The notes under the pieces were generated by a model that did not search any database, was not told where the DNA came from, and was given only the letters and a program-made list of their open reading frames with translations. The translations under genes were made by a program, and so were the position numbers. Below, one piece after another: positions 34,422 through 47,217 of a DNA stretch of 64,000 nucleotides; the first letter of the stretch is position 1; every line of letters starts with the position of its first letter. Origin of the DNA: UBA2965 sp036526135 (GTDB taxonomy: Bacteria > Pseudomonadota > Gammaproteobacteria > Pseudomonadales > Azotimanducaceae); the NCBI GenBank assembly GCA_036526135.1, contig DATCZA010000017.1:1-64000 (forward strand), in the 5' to 3' direction.

Positions 34422-36291
34422 TGGGCGATTCCCCGGAGGGCGCTTTGCCCGAGGGCGGAGACGGGTTCCCCGGCGCCCTAGGCTTGGCGCCGGCCATGAT
34501 GTCGTCGATCTGATCGCTGGAGAGGGTCTCGTACTCCACCAGCGCCTCGGCCATCTTGTGGAGCTTGCCGATGTTGTCCTCGAGCAGTTGCTTGGCCGTC
34601 GTGTAGGAGGTGTCGATGATATCCCGAATCTCTTTGTCGATCGCGTCCTTCGTCTTGTCGCCGATCGGCTTGGTTTTCGTACCCGCGGACATGCCGAGGA
34701 ACACCTCGCCGTCGTCCTCGTCGTACTTCAGAGGTCCCAGCTTCTCCGACAGGCCCCACTTGGTGACCATGTTGCGGGCCAGCGCAGTGGCACGTTCGAT
34801 GTCGTTGGACGCGCCGGTGGTCACAAATTCCGGCCCGAGAATGAGCTCTTCGGCTATCCGCCCACCGAACAGGCTGCAAATCTGGCTGATGACCGCCTGC
34901 CGACTCAGACTGTAGCGGTCTTCCACGGGAAGAAACATCGTTACACCCAGGGCCCGGCCGCGCGGAATGATACTCACCTTGTAGACCGGATCGTGGTCGG
35001 GCATGAGCCGACCCACAATGGCGTGCCCGGCTTCGTGATAGGCGGTGTTTCGCTTCTCCTTCTCCGACATGACCATGGATTTGCGCTCAGCGCCCATCAT
35101 GATCTTGTCCTTGGCCTTGTCGAACTCTTCCATTTCGACCAGCCGCTTGCCCCCTCGAGCGGCAAACAGCGCGGCTTCGTTCACCAGGTTCGCCAGGTCG
35201 GCCCCGGAGAAACCAGGGGAGCCGCGGGCGATGATGGCCGGGTCCACATCGTCAGCCAGGGGTACCTTGCGCATGTGAACCTTCAGAATCTGCTCGCGGC
35301 CCCTGATATCCGGAAGGCTGACCACCACCTGACGATCGAAACGGCCCGGACGCAGCAACGCCGGGTCCAGCACGTCCGGCCGGTTTGTCGCCGCGATCAC
35401 GATGATGCCGTCGTTCGGCTCGAACCCGTCCATCTCGACGAGCAGCTGGTTGAGCGTCTGCTCCCGCTCGTCGTGACCGCCACCCAGACCAGCACCCCGG
35501 TGCCGGCCGACCGCATCTATCTCGTCGATGAAGATGATGCAAGGCGCCTGTTTTTTGGCCTGCTCGAACATGTCTCTGACTCGGGAAGCACCCACGCCCA
35601 CGAACATCTCGACGAAGTCAGAGCCTGAAATCGAGAAGAACGGGACCTTCGCTTCACCGGCGATCGCCTTGGCAAGCAGGGTCTTACCCGTTCCCGGCTG
35701 GCCAACCATAAGTATACCGCGGGGAATGCGCCCACCAAGGCGTTGGAACTTGCCGGGATCCCGCAGAAACTCCACCAGCTCCTGCACATCCTCTTTCGCT
35801 TCGTCCACACCGGCGACGTCGGCGAACGTGGTCTTGATCTGATCCTCTGACAGCAATCGGGCCTTGCTCTTGCCGAAAGCCATGGGCCCGCCGCGGCCGC
35901 CGGCACCGCCCTGCATCTGGCGCATGAACAGCATGAAAACCGCGATGATGATGAGGATGGGGAAGCTCGCGATGAGCAGCTGCGCCCAGATGCTTTGCTG
36001 CTCGGGCAGCTTGCCCATGATCTGAACGTCGTGATTGTAAAGGTCGTCGAGCAGCTTGGGATCGTAGAGGTCGGGGCGGGTCACCTGGAACTCTTCCCCG
36101 CTGTCTCGGACACCGCGAATAATCAGGCCCTCGATTTCGACCTTGTCCACCTGATCGTTGCGCACCTGATCGATGAAGGCGGAGTAACTCAGGGACTCTG
36201 GCTCCGGCTTCACGTTGAAGTTATTGAACACCGTCAGCAGCACGGCCGCGATGATCAGCCAGAGCAGCAAATTTTTTCCCATATCTGTCAA
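34396..36291 (-). CDS. ftsH: ATP-dependent zinc metalloprotease FtsH
   Basis: 631 residues: two membrane helices (about 8-25 and 100-120) flank a periplasmic domain, then an AAA+ domain (Walker A GQPGTGKT, with Q where most homologues have P) and an M41 peptidase domain (HEAGH). It degrades misfolded membrane proteins and regulators such as LpxC and sigma-32. TTG 36291 has GAGGAT at ideal spacing and gives MTDMGKN, like the E. coli MSDMAKN form. ATG 36282, three codons later, lacks a ribosome site. Confidence 0.97.
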   Translation of the reverse strand: MTDMGKNLLLWLIIAAVLLTVFNNFNVKPEPESLSYSAFIDQVRNDQVDKVEIEGLIIRGVRDSGEEFQVTRPDLYDPKLLDDLYNHDVQIMGKLPEQQSIWAQLLIASFPILIIIAVFMLFMRQMQGGAGGRGGPMAFGKSKARLLSEDQIKTTFADVAGVDEAKEDVQELVEFLRDPGKFQRLGGRIPRGILMVGQPGTGKTLLAKAIAGEAKVPFFSISGSDFVEMFVGVGASRVRDMFEQAKKQAPCIIFIDEIDAVGRHRGAGLGGGHDEREQTLNQLLVEMDGFEPNDGIIVIAATNRPDVLDPALLRPGRFDRQVVVSLPDIRGREQILKVHMRKVPLADDVDPAIIARGSPGFSGADLANLVNEAALFAARGGKRLVEMEEFDKAKDKIMMGAERKSMVMSEKEKRNTAYHEAGHAIVGRLMPDHDPVYKVSIIPRGRALGVTMFLPVEDRYSLSRQAVISQICSLFGGRIAEELILGPEFVTTGASNDIERATALARNMVTKWGLSEKLGPLKYDEDDGEVFLGMSAGTKTKPIGDKTKDAIDKEIRDIIDTSYTTAKQLLEDNIGKLHKMAEALVEYETLSSDQIDDIMAGAKPRAPGNPSPPSGKAPSGESPIGDPAGEH

Positions 36292-36405
36292 GAACTTATC
36301 CTCAAAACTCGGCGCAGGGGACTCGTATCGTGCGTCCGTAACCGCGGGCGGCAACAGCAGGCAGGCAGACGCGATCGGCGCCCATCTGAATAGCCTACAC
36401 CACTC

Positions 36406-37047
36406 CTATTGAGCAAGGAACTGCTGCCCAACAACGTATATCTCGCGGGACTCCTGCCGGGACGCGTCGGGTTTCGCTCGGCGAATTTTAGCAAATTTTT
36501 TGCCTATTTGGCGAATCCAGGCATCCGTGCCTTCGCCCATGAACATCTTGACCACCAAAACGCCGCCGGGTTTCAACCAGCGTTCCGCGGCCGCCATGGC
36601 GAGTTCCGCCAAATCCAGGGTCTCGGCCTGATCCCGCGTGCGGATACCAGTAATGTTGGGGGACATGTCCGAAAGTACAAGGTCCACGCCGCGATCACCC
36701 AAGGCTCCCGCGATGGCTTCGTCCACCACCGCGTCACCGAAATGCCCGCTCACCACTACAGTATCCGCCCCAGCGTGAACGGGTCGTGAATCGCACACGA
36801 TCAGCCTGCCCGACGGTCCCAGACGGGACTCGAGGTAGGCCGTCCAGCCGCCGGGAGCGGCGCCGAGCTCCAGGACCCACATGCCAGGAGAGATCAGCCG
36901 GAATCGTCGGTCGAGCTGATCGAGCTTGAAGTGCGCGCGGGACACGCTCCCCTCCTGCACCGCACGCCGGGCATACGGATCGTTCCGCTGGCGCTCAAGC
37001 CAACGGCCGCTGGAGCCCCCCCGCTTCTTGGATCCGCGCGTACTCAT
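36406..37047 (-). CDS. rlmE: 23S rRNA 2'-O-ribose U2552 methyltransferase RlmE
   Basis: 213 residues, FtsJ/RrmJ family. The SAM motif is LELGAAPGGW, and the K-D-K-E catalytic set is represented by the lysine near RAHFKLDQ, the aspartate in LSDMSPN, the lysine in VVKMF and the terminal glutamate. It modifies the ribosomal A-loop and is heat-induced with ftsH in E. coli. 114 bp separate it from ftsH. It is divergent from yhbY across 58 bp. Confidence 0.97.
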   Translation of the reverse strand: MSTRGSKKRGGSSGRWLERQRNDPYARRAVQEGSVSRAHFKLDQLDRRFRLISPGMWVLELGAAPGGWTAYLESRLGPSGRLIVCDSRPVHAGADTVVVSGHFGDAVVDEAIAGALGDRGVDLVLSDMSPNITGIRTRDQAETLDLAELAMAAAERWLKPGGVLVVKMFMGEGTDAWIRQIGKKFAKIRRAKPDASRQESREIYVVGQQFLAQ

Positions 37048-37105
37048 CGTTTCACTATGTCACACGTTGGCCCTAGAATGCGCCCCCACCCCGGGGGACA
37101 CCGAC

Positions 37106-37408
37106 ATGGACGCCGCAACGCGCAAGCGCCTGAAGCAGATTGCTCATCATTTGAATCCGGTCGTCAGCGTTGGCGGGCGCGGATTGAGCGACGAGCTCGT
37201 CGCCGAGATCGAGCGCGCGCTGGCGGATCACGAGCTCATCAAGATCCGAATCCATTCGCCCGACCGCTCCGAGCGGCGGGCCGTGGCAGAGGAAATCGCG
37301 GGAATCTGCGAAGCCGAGGTGGTGCAGACCATCGGCAAGGTCTGCGTCCTGTTCAAGGTCAATCCGGAGCCCGACAAGGCTCTGTCGAATCTCGCGCGTC
37401 ACGGCTGA
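37106..37408 (+). CDS. yhbY: ribosome assembly RNA-binding protein YhbY
   Basis: 100 residues forming one CRM domain, with the GxxG RNA-binding loop in SVGGRGLSDE. It associates with pre-50S particles in E. coli. ATG 37106 has GGGGGA 8 nt upstream; upstream in-frame codons do not resemble the family. Divergence from rlmE and convergence on greA follow the E. coli and Pseudomonas order. Confidence 0.93.
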   Translation: MDAATRKRLKQIAHHLNPVVSVGGRGLSDELVAEIERALADHELIKIRIHSPDRSERRAVAEEIAGICEAEVVQTIGKVCVLFKVNPEPDKALSNLARHG

Positions 37409-37428
37409 TCCGCACGGGCGCGGCGATC

Positions 37429-37902
<474 letters not shown>

Positions 37903-37952
37903 GATGTCCCTGCCCGAACAATCCCGTTTGTGCAGCGTGTCTGAGCGTCGGG

Positions 37953-41178
<3,226 letters not shown>

Positions 41179-41186
<8 letters not shown>

Positions 41187-42318
41187 GGCGCGATTCCATG
41201 AGCTCGATGAACTCGTCGAACAGATACTGGCAATCCTGGGGCCCGGGGCTTGCCTCCGGATGCCCCTGGAAACCGAAGGCCGGCCGGTCGGAGCGACGAA
41301 TGCCCTGCAGCGTCCCGTCGAATAGAGAGACATGGGTGGCCGTGAGGCAGTCGGGCAGGCTGTCGGCATCCACCGCGAAACCGTGATTCTGGCTGGTGAT
41401 GACGACGCGGCCATCGCGGAGGTCCTTGACCGGGTGATTGGCCCCGTGGTGACCGTGGGGCATCTTGACGGTAGTGGCCCCGCTGGCCAGGCCCAGCAGC
41501 TGATGACCCAGGCAGATACCGAATATGGGTATCTGGCGATCGAGCAGCTCGCCGATGGCCTCGATGGCGTAACCGCACGGCTCCGGATCGCCGGGACCGT
41601 TGGATAGAAAGACCCCGTCCGGCTCCAGGGCAAGAACGCTGGAGGCCGGGGTGGTGGCCGGCACGACGGTCAGGCGGCAGCCGCGCGCCGCCAGCAGGCG
41701 GAGAATGTTCCGCTTGACGCCGAAGTCGTAGGCGACGACGTGAAAACGCGCGTCCGTCTGCTCACCGTAACCGCTTTCGAGCGACCAGTCGGTCTGAGTC
41801 CAGGAACCGGCCTCGGCCCTGGTCACGACCTGCGCCAGGTCCATGCCAGCAAGCCCGGGAAAGTCTCGGGCCAGCGCCACGGCCTCGGCTTCGCTGACCG
41901 CCTCGCCGGCCGCTATGCATCCCGCCATGGCGCCCTTCTCCCGGATGAGCCGGGTCAGCCTGCGGGTGTCCACGTCCGCGATGGCGACCACCTTCTCCGC
42001 GACCAGGTAGTCTTCCAGACGCTGCCGCATGCGCCAGTTGCTGGCCCGCTTCGGCGTCTGCCGAATGACCATGCCGCTGGCCCAGATCCGATCGGACTCC
42101 ACGTCCTCCGGATTGATCCCGGTGTTACCGATCTGCGGGTAGGTGAAGGTGATGATCTGGCGGGCGTACGACGGATCGGTGAGGATTTCCTGGTAGCCCG
42201 TCATGGCGGTATTGAAAACGACTTCCCCGACCGATGTACCTTCTACACCAATCGACAGACCTTTAAACACACTCCCGTCCTCGAGAGCGAGCAGTGCCCG
42301 AACCAAATCGTTTTCCAA
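41179..42318 (-). CDS. carA: carbamoyl-phosphate synthase small (glutaminase) subunit
   Basis: 379 residues. The N-terminal CPS domain is followed by a class I glutamine amidotransferase domain with the nucleophile cysteine in GICLGHQLLG and the later HP-E dyad (FQGHPEASPGP). It supplies ammonia to CarB. The start is uncertain: TTG 42318 has no ribosome site, while TTG 42306 has a weak GGAA. A terminator hairpin ends only 11 nt before 42318, so expression probably involves attenuation. Confidence 0.96.
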
Positions 42319-42329
42319 TAACAGGTCGC

Positions 42330-42363
42330 AAAAAGGCGAGATCGCCCAGAACCGATCCCGCCT
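42330..42363 (-). terminator. intrinsic terminator/attenuator directly before carA
   Basis: On the minus strand AGGCGGGATCG and CGATCTCGCCT pair over 11 bp (one G-U) with an 8-nt loop, followed by TTTTT. It lies 18 nt after the dapB stop and 11 nt before the carA start. It either ends dapB transcripts or acts as an attenuator that carAB transcripts must pass. Confidence 0.8.
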
Positions 42364-42381
42364 TGAATTCGGGGCGGTAGT

Positions 42382-43197
42382 CTACCCAAGTGCACCCTTG
42401 AAGCCCAGCACATCCTGCATGTCGAAGAGGCCTGAGGTTCGGCCTGCAAGAAACCGGACGCCCCGCAGCGCGCCCTGGGCAAAGTTCATGCGGCTCTGGG
42501 CGCGGTGGGTGATCTCGATTCGCTCTCCGTTGCCTGCAAAAAGAACCGTGTGCTCGCCCACGATGTCGCCGGCCCGGATGGTCTCGAAACCGATGGTGCT
42601 GCGCGCCCTGGGGCCCGTGATCCCCTGGCGTCCGTACACGGCTACCTCGTCGAGATCGCGCCCCAGCGACACGGCGATGATCTCCCCCATCCTGACGGCC
42701 GTGCCGGAAGGCGCGTCGATCTTGTCGCGGTGGTGCGCCTCGATCACCTCGATGTCCACATCGTCACCCAGCACCGAGGCGGCGATCTCCATGAGCTTGA
42801 AGCACAGATTCACCCCCACGCTCATGTTGGGCGCCATCATGATCGGGATCGTCTCCGCGGCGGCCTGAATCCGGCCAAGCCCGTCGGCATCGAATCCCGT
42901 GGTGCCGATCACCATGCCGCGGCCGCGCTCACGACAGACCTCCAGCGCCGCCAGGGTGGCTGCCGGAACGCTGAAGTCGATGAGCACGTCGAAGGCTTCG
43001 GCGGCATCTTCAAGCGAAGCCCCCACGGCGACGCCCGCCCGGCCCACACCAGCCAGTTCTCCTGCATCGGCTTCTAAAAGGGTGGAGTCATGTCGTTCCA
43101 GCGCAGCGCCAAGGCTCAGGTCTTCCGCCTCGGCGATGGCCTGGATCAGTGTCTTGCCCATCCGGCCCGCCGCACCCGTCACGGCAACACGCGTCAT
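42382..43197 (-). CDS. dapB: 4-hydroxy-tetrahydrodipicolinate reductase
   Basis: 271 residues. An NAD(P)H-dependent reductase of lysine and diaminopimelate synthesis. The dinucleotide motif is VTGAAGRMGKTL, the catalytic region EAHHRDKIDAPSGTA holds the His-His pair and lysine. Length matches E. coli DapB (273). It lies 54 bp after dnaJ. An inverted repeat TCCCTAG/CTAGGGA (43206-43247) spans this short leader. Confidence 0.97.
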   Translation of the reverse strand: MTRVAVTGAAGRMGKTLIQAIAEAEDLSLGAALERHDSTLLEADAGELAGVGRAGVAVGASLEDAAEAFDVLIDFSVPAATLAALEVCRERGRGMVIGTTGFDADGLGRIQAAAETIPIMMAPNMSVGVNLCFKLMEIAASVLGDDVDIEVIEAHHRDKIDAPSGTAVRMGEIIAVSLGRDLDEVAVYGRQGITGPRARSTIGFETIRAGDIVGEHTVLFAGNGERIEITHRAQSRMNFAQGALRGVRFLAGRTSGLFDMQDVLGFKGALG

Positions 43198-43251
43198 CTT
43201 CCGGCTCCCTAGTTGCTCCGGCCGGTATAGTAGGCGATATCTAGGGACGGA

Positions 43252-44379
43252 TCAGGGCTTCAAGCCCTCGAAAAAATCCTTTACGCCCTGAAACCACGAA
43301 GTCTCTTTGGGCGAATGCTGGGAGCCCCCCTTTGCCAGGGTGGCTTTGAAGTCCTGCAGAAGCCGCTTCTGCTCATCGGAGAGGCGGACGGGCGTCTCTA
43401 CCTGCACACGACAGAGCAGGTCGCCCACCGATCCGCCCCGGACCGGGGTCACGCCCTTGCCGCGCAGCCGGAACAGCTTGCCGGTCTGGGTTTCGGGCGG
43501 AATTTTGAGCTTGACCCGGCCGGTGAGCGTCGGCACCTCCAGTTCTCCGCCGAGGGCCGCGTCGACGAAGCTGATCGGCACCTCGCAGTACAGGTTTTTG
43601 CCCTCGCGGGTGAAGATCGGGTGGTCGCGGACCTCGACCTGCACGTACAGGTCGCCAGGCGGGCCGCCGTTGAAGCCCGCCTCACCCTCGCCCGCCAGCC
43701 GGATCCTGTCACCGGTATCGACCCCGGCGGGGATCCGTACCGAGAGCGTCTTGCGCTTCTCCTCCCGGCCACTGCCACCGCAGTTGCCACAGGGATCCTG
43801 AATCACACGCCCGGCACCGCGGCATCGAGGGCACGTCTGCTGGAGGGAGAAGAATCCCTGGGCCACCCGAATCTGGCCCGCACCGCCACAGTCCGGGCAG
43901 GTGCTGGCGCTGGTTCCCGGCCGCGCGCCGGAGCCGTCGCAGACCTCGCACGCCGAGAGCACGGGCACCCTGATCTCGACGTTGTCGCCGGCGACCGCCT
44001 GTTCCAACGTGAGATCGAGGCCGTAGCGGAGGTCTGAACCACGCTGCACCGAGCTGCGGCCGCGGGCGCCGCCACCGAAGATATCGCCGAAGACGTCGCT
44101 GAAGATGTCGCTGAAGCTGCCGCCGTCGAACCCGCCCGTACCGCCGACACTGGCTTCGACGCCCGCATGACCGAAGCGGTTGTAGGCCTCGCGCTTCTCA
44201 GCATCCGCGAGCACCTCGTAGGCCTCGCTGGCCTCCTTGAACTTCTCTTCCGCGGAGGCGTCGTCAGGGTTCCGGTCCGGGTGAAACTTCATGGCGAGTC
44301 GGCGGTAGGCCTTCTTGATGTCGTCTTCCGACGCATCACGGCCGACCCCCAGAACCTCGTAGTAATCCCGTTTAGCCAT
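43252..44379 (-). CDS. dnaJ: chaperone protein DnaJ
   Basis: 375 residues. J domain with HPD (33-35), Gly/Phe-rich linker, four CxxCxGxG zinc repeats (CEVCDGSG, CPDCGGAG, CPRCRGAG, CGNCGGSG) and the C-terminal substrate-binding domains. It stimulates DnaK ATPase. ATG 44379 gives the standard MAKRDYYEVL start; a GTG at 44388 would add three residues. A terminator lies just upstream. Confidence 0.98.
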   Translation of the reverse strand: MAKRDYYEVLGVGRDASEDDIKKAYRRLAMKFHPDRNPDDASAEEKFKEASEAYEVLADAEKREAYNRFGHAGVEASVGGTGGFDGGSFSDIFSDVFGDIFGGGARGRSSVQRGSDLRYGLDLTLEQAVAGDNVEIRVPVLSACEVCDGSGARPGTSASTCPDCGGAGQIRVAQGFFSLQQTCPRCRGAGRVIQDPCGNCGGSGREEKRKTLSVRIPAGVDTGDRIRLAGEGEAGFNGGPPGDLYVQVEVRDHPIFTREGKNLYCEVPISFVDAALGGELEVPTLTGRVKLKIPPETQTGKLFRLRGKGVTPVRGGSVGDLLCRVQVETPVRLSDEQKRLLQDFKATLAKGGSQHSPKETSWFQGVKDFFEGLKP

Positions 44380-44390
44380 CTCGCTCACAC

Positions 44391-44418
44391 AAAAAGGCGC
44401 ACGTCTTTCGCGTGCGCC
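44391..44418 (-). terminator. intrinsic terminator between dnaK and dnaJ
   Basis: On the minus strand the perfect 8-bp stem GGCGCACG/CGTGCGCC with a 7-nt loop is followed by five T. It ends about 11 nt before the dnaJ ATG. It should lower dnaJ relative to dnaK; no separate dnaJ promoter can fit after it. Confidence 0.8.
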
Positions 44419-44459
44419 CCCAACCGCCGAAAGCAGATCATAATGCCTGCGACCAACGT

Positions 44460-46385
44460 TTACTTGTCGTCCTTCTCATTCACCTCTTCGAACTCGGCGT
44501 CTACCGTGTCGCCATCCGCCGCCCCGTCGTCGCCCGCCTCGGCAGCACCCGACTGAGCCTCCGCGGCCTGCTCCTCGTACATCTTCTGGGCGAGGTTGGC
44601 GGACGCCTCCGAGAGCGCCTGCATCTTGGCTTCGATGTCGGCCTTGTCGCCGTTCTTCAGAGACTCCTCCAGGGCGTCCGCCGCGGATCCGATGGCCTCC
44701 TTCTCCGTATCCGAGGCCTTGTCCCCGGCATCGGTTAGGGCCTTGCGGGCAGCGTGGATGAGCCCGTCCGCCTGATTGCGCAGGGTGACCATCTCCTCGA
44801 ACTTGGCGTCCTCCTCGCTGTGCGCCTCCGCATCGCGGACCATCTGGTCGATCTCGTCATCGGAAAGGCCGCTGGAGGCCTTGATGATGATGGACTGCTC
44901 CTTGCCCGTCGCCTTGTCCTTGGCCGACACGTTCAGTATGCCGTTGGCGTCGATGTCGAAGCTCACCTCGATCTGAGGCAGGCCGCGTGGCGCGGGCGGG
45001 ATGTCGGTGAGGTCGAAACGGCCGAGCGACTTGTTGGAGCTCGCCTGCTTGCGCTCTCCCTGCAGGACGTGAATGGTCACGGCCGTCTGGTTGTCGTCGG
45101 CGGTGGAGAACACCTGCTGCTTCTTCGTGGGAATCGTGGTGTTTTTTTCGATGAGGGTGCTCATCACCCCGCCGAGGGTCTCGATACCCAGCGACAGAGG
45201 GGTCACGTCGAGCAGCAGAACGTCTGTGACGTCGCCGGAGAGAACGGCGGCCTGGATGGCCGCGCCGATGGCGACCGCCTCGTCCGGATTGACGTCCTTG
45301 CGCGGCTCCTTACCGAAGAAGTCCTTGACCTTCTGCTGGACCAGCGGCATGCGGGTCTGGCCGCCCACCAGGATGACGTCGTCGATATCCGAGGCGTTCA
45401 GGTTCGCGTCCTTCAGCGCCGTGCGGCAGGGATCGATGGTTCGAGTCACCAGCTCCTCTACCAGGGATTCAAGCTTGGCACGCGTCAGCTTTAGGACCAG
45501 ATGCTTGGGACCGGACTGATCAGCCGTGATGTAAGGGAGGTTGATCTCGGTCTGCTGGCTCGAGGAGAGCTCGATCTTGGCCTTTTCCGCCGCCTCTTTC
45601 AGGCGCTGCAGCGCGAGCGGATCTCTATGCAGATCCACGCCGTTGTCCTTCTGGAACTCGTCAGCCAGGTAATCGATCACACGCAGGTCGAAGTCCTCGC
45701 CACCCAGAAAGGTGTCGCCGTTTGTGGAGAGCACTTCAAACTGATGCTCGCCGTCGATCTCGGCAATCTCGATGATGGACACGTCGAAAGTTCCGCCGCC
45801 GAGGTCGTAGACCACGATCTTGGTGTCGCCCCGCTTTTTGTCCATGCCATAGGCAAGCGCCGCCGCGGTGGGCTCGTTGATGATTCGCTTCACGTCCAGA
45901 CCGGCTATGCGGCCAGCGTCCTTTGTGGCCTGGCGCTGTGAGTCGTCGAAGTAGGCGGGCACGGTGATCACCGCTTCCGTGACCGGCTCCCCGAGGTACT
46001 CCTCGGCCGTCTTCTTCATCTTCTTGAGCGTCTCGGCGGACACCTGGGGCGGTGCGAGCTGCTCGCCCTTGACGTCGATCCAGGCGTCACCGTTCGGCGC
46101 TTCTGAGATCTTGTAGGGCACCATCTTGATGTCCTTCTGGACCACGTCGTCCTTGAACTTGCGCCCGATGAGCCGCTTGACGGCAAACAGCGTGTTGGTG
46201 GGGTTCGTTACCGCCTGGCGCTTTGCGCTCTGGCCAACGAGGATCTCCCCATCATCGGTATAGGCGACGATGGACGGCGTGGTACGGTCGCCCTCGGCAT
46301 TTTCGATGACCTTGGCATCGTTGCCTTCCAGCACCGCCACGCATGAGTTGGTGGTACCCAAGTCGATACCGATGATCTTACCCAT
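44460..46385 (-). CDS. dnaK: chaperone protein DnaK (Hsp70)
   Basis: 641 residues. An ATPase domain (IIGIDLGTTNSCVA at the N-terminus, IFDLGGGTFD-type loop as VYDLGGGTFDVS) and substrate-binding domain, ending in the acidic tail EEVNEKDDK. The length is close to E. coli DnaK (638). It works with DnaJ and GrpE, encoded on either side. 134 bp separate it from grpE, enough for its own promoter. Confidence 0.99.
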   Translation of the reverse strand: MGKIIGIDLGTTNSCVAVLEGNDAKVIENAEGDRTTPSIVAYTDDGEILVGQSAKRQAVTNPTNTLFAVKRLIGRKFKDDVVQKDIKMVPYKISEAPNGDAWIDVKGEQLAPPQVSAETLKKMKKTAEEYLGEPVTEAVITVPAYFDDSQRQATKDAGRIAGLDVKRIINEPTAAALAYGMDKKRGDTKIVVYDLGGGTFDVSIIEIAEIDGEHQFEVLSTNGDTFLGGEDFDLRVIDYLADEFQKDNGVDLHRDPLALQRLKEAAEKAKIELSSSQQTEINLPYITADQSGPKHLVLKLTRAKLESLVEELVTRTIDPCRTALKDANLNASDIDDVILVGGQTRMPLVQQKVKDFFGKEPRKDVNPDEAVAIGAAIQAAVLSGDVTDVLLLDVTPLSLGIETLGGVMSTLIEKNTTIPTKKQQVFSTADDNQTAVTIHVLQGERKQASSNKSLGRFDLTDIPPAPRGLPQIEVSFDIDANGILNVSAKDKATGKEQSIIIKASSGLSDDEIDQMVRDAEAHSEEDAKFEEMVTLRNQADGLIHAARKALTDAGDKASDTEKEAIGSAADALEESLKNGDKADIEAKMQALSEASANLAQKMYEEQAAEAQSGAAEAGDDGAADGDTVDAEFEEVNEKDDK

Positions 46386-46461
46386 TCTTCATTTCTCCGA
46401 TGTGTCGGTCCCGTTGATCCGGCTCGAAGCCGTTCACGTGACCGTGAATTCAATTCTTCCC

Positions 46462-46491
46462 GCTATATTTGTCCGATTGGACGGACTTCAA
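46462..46491 (-). promoter_or_regulatory. possible dnaK promoter
   Basis: On the minus strand TTGAAG (46491-46486), an 18-bp spacer and TATAGC (46467-46462) lie about 75 nt before dnaK. The -35 could also serve sigma-32, but the -10 is not C-rich as that factor prefers. A small inverted repeat GTCCG/CGGAC sits between the boxes. Confidence 0.35.
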
Positions 46492-46519
46492 CCCCTGGGT
46501 CGAGTACGGGCGCAATCCG

Positions 46520-47119
46520 TCAACCGTCCTGACTCAGGGCCGCGCTCACAACCACTTTGGCGGCCCGAACCAGCCTGCCGTTGAGGGTGTAGCCCTTCTG
46601 CATCACCTCGATGACCGAGTTCGGCTCCGTATCCGGATTCGGGACCATGGCCATGGCTTCGTGCAGCTGCGGATCGAACGGCTCGCCGTGGGGGTCGACC
46701 TGGATGACACCCGCCTTCTCCAGGGTGGTGAGGAAGAGCTTGAGAGACAGCTCGACGCCCTCCTTGATCGCCCCGGCCGCCTCCCCCGCAGACTCCCCCG
46801 AGGCCTCGACGGCCTTCTCCAGGCTGTCCAGCACGGGAAGCAGATCGCTCGTGAACCGCTCGAGGGCGTACTTGTGCGCGTTTTCCACATCCCGCGCCGC
46901 CCGGCGCCTGACGTTCTCCATCTCGGCCTGGGCTCGCAGCACCTGATCCTTGAGTCCGGCAACCTGCCGCTCGGCCTCCGCAAGCGGATCATCGATCTCC
47001 GCCTCGGACGCGCTAGGCGGGGGGGCCTCCTGTTCGAGCGGGTCCGATTCGACCACTTCGGTGTGCGACTCCTCGCTGCCGCCGTCCAAATCGGCTGCGT
47101 CCGGTTTGTCGTCCGTCAT
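46520..47119 (-). CDS. grpE: nucleotide exchange factor GrpE
   Basis: 199 residues: acidic disordered N-terminus, long coiled coil (about 50-105) and the C-terminal beta domain that opens the DnaK nucleotide cleft. GVIQVDPHGEPFDPQLHEAM is the family signature. ATG 47119 has AAGGAG 8 nt upstream. It lies downstream of hrcA, with a sigma-32-like promoter between them. Confidence 0.97.
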   Translation of the reverse strand: MTDDKPDAADLDGGSEESHTEVVESDPLEQEAPPPSASEAEIDDPLAEAERQVAGLKDQVLRAQAEMENVRRRAARDVENAHKYALERFTSDLLPVLDSLEKAVEASGESAGEAAGAIKEGVELSLKLFLTTLEKAGVIQVDPHGEPFDPQLHEAMAMVPNPDTEPNSVIEVMQKGYTLNGRLVRAAKVVVSAALSQDG

Positions 47120-47179
47120 GCAAAGCACTCCTTCGAGCCAGCTTTGTGGAAACTATCAGCCTCGCGGCTGACGTCGCAG

Positions 47180-47208
47180 ATGTGGGGGCGGCGGCGATCT
47201 ATTTCAAG
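47180..47208 (-). promoter_or_regulatory. sigma-32 heat-shock promoter of grpE
   Basis: On the minus strand CTTGAA (47208-47203) is separated by 15 bp from CCCCACAT (47187-47180), close to the sigma-32 consensus CTTGAA-N(13-17)-CCCCATNT. Start is expected near 47172, about 50 nt before grpE. It begins 10 bp before the end of nothing else: the hrcA stop is at 47218, so the promoter fills the hrcA-grpE gap. Confidence 0.75.
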
Positions 47209-47217
47209 CCCGGGCGC

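Noticed and set aside
43206..43247. TCCCTAG/CTAGGGA repeat as a lysine riboswitch before dapB
   Set aside because: The leader is only about 54 nt, far too short for a lysine riboswitch.
46386..47217. Possible CIRCE operator upstream of dnaK or grpE
   Set aside because: Only a partial half-site resembling AGCACTC is seen and no partner at 9 nt.
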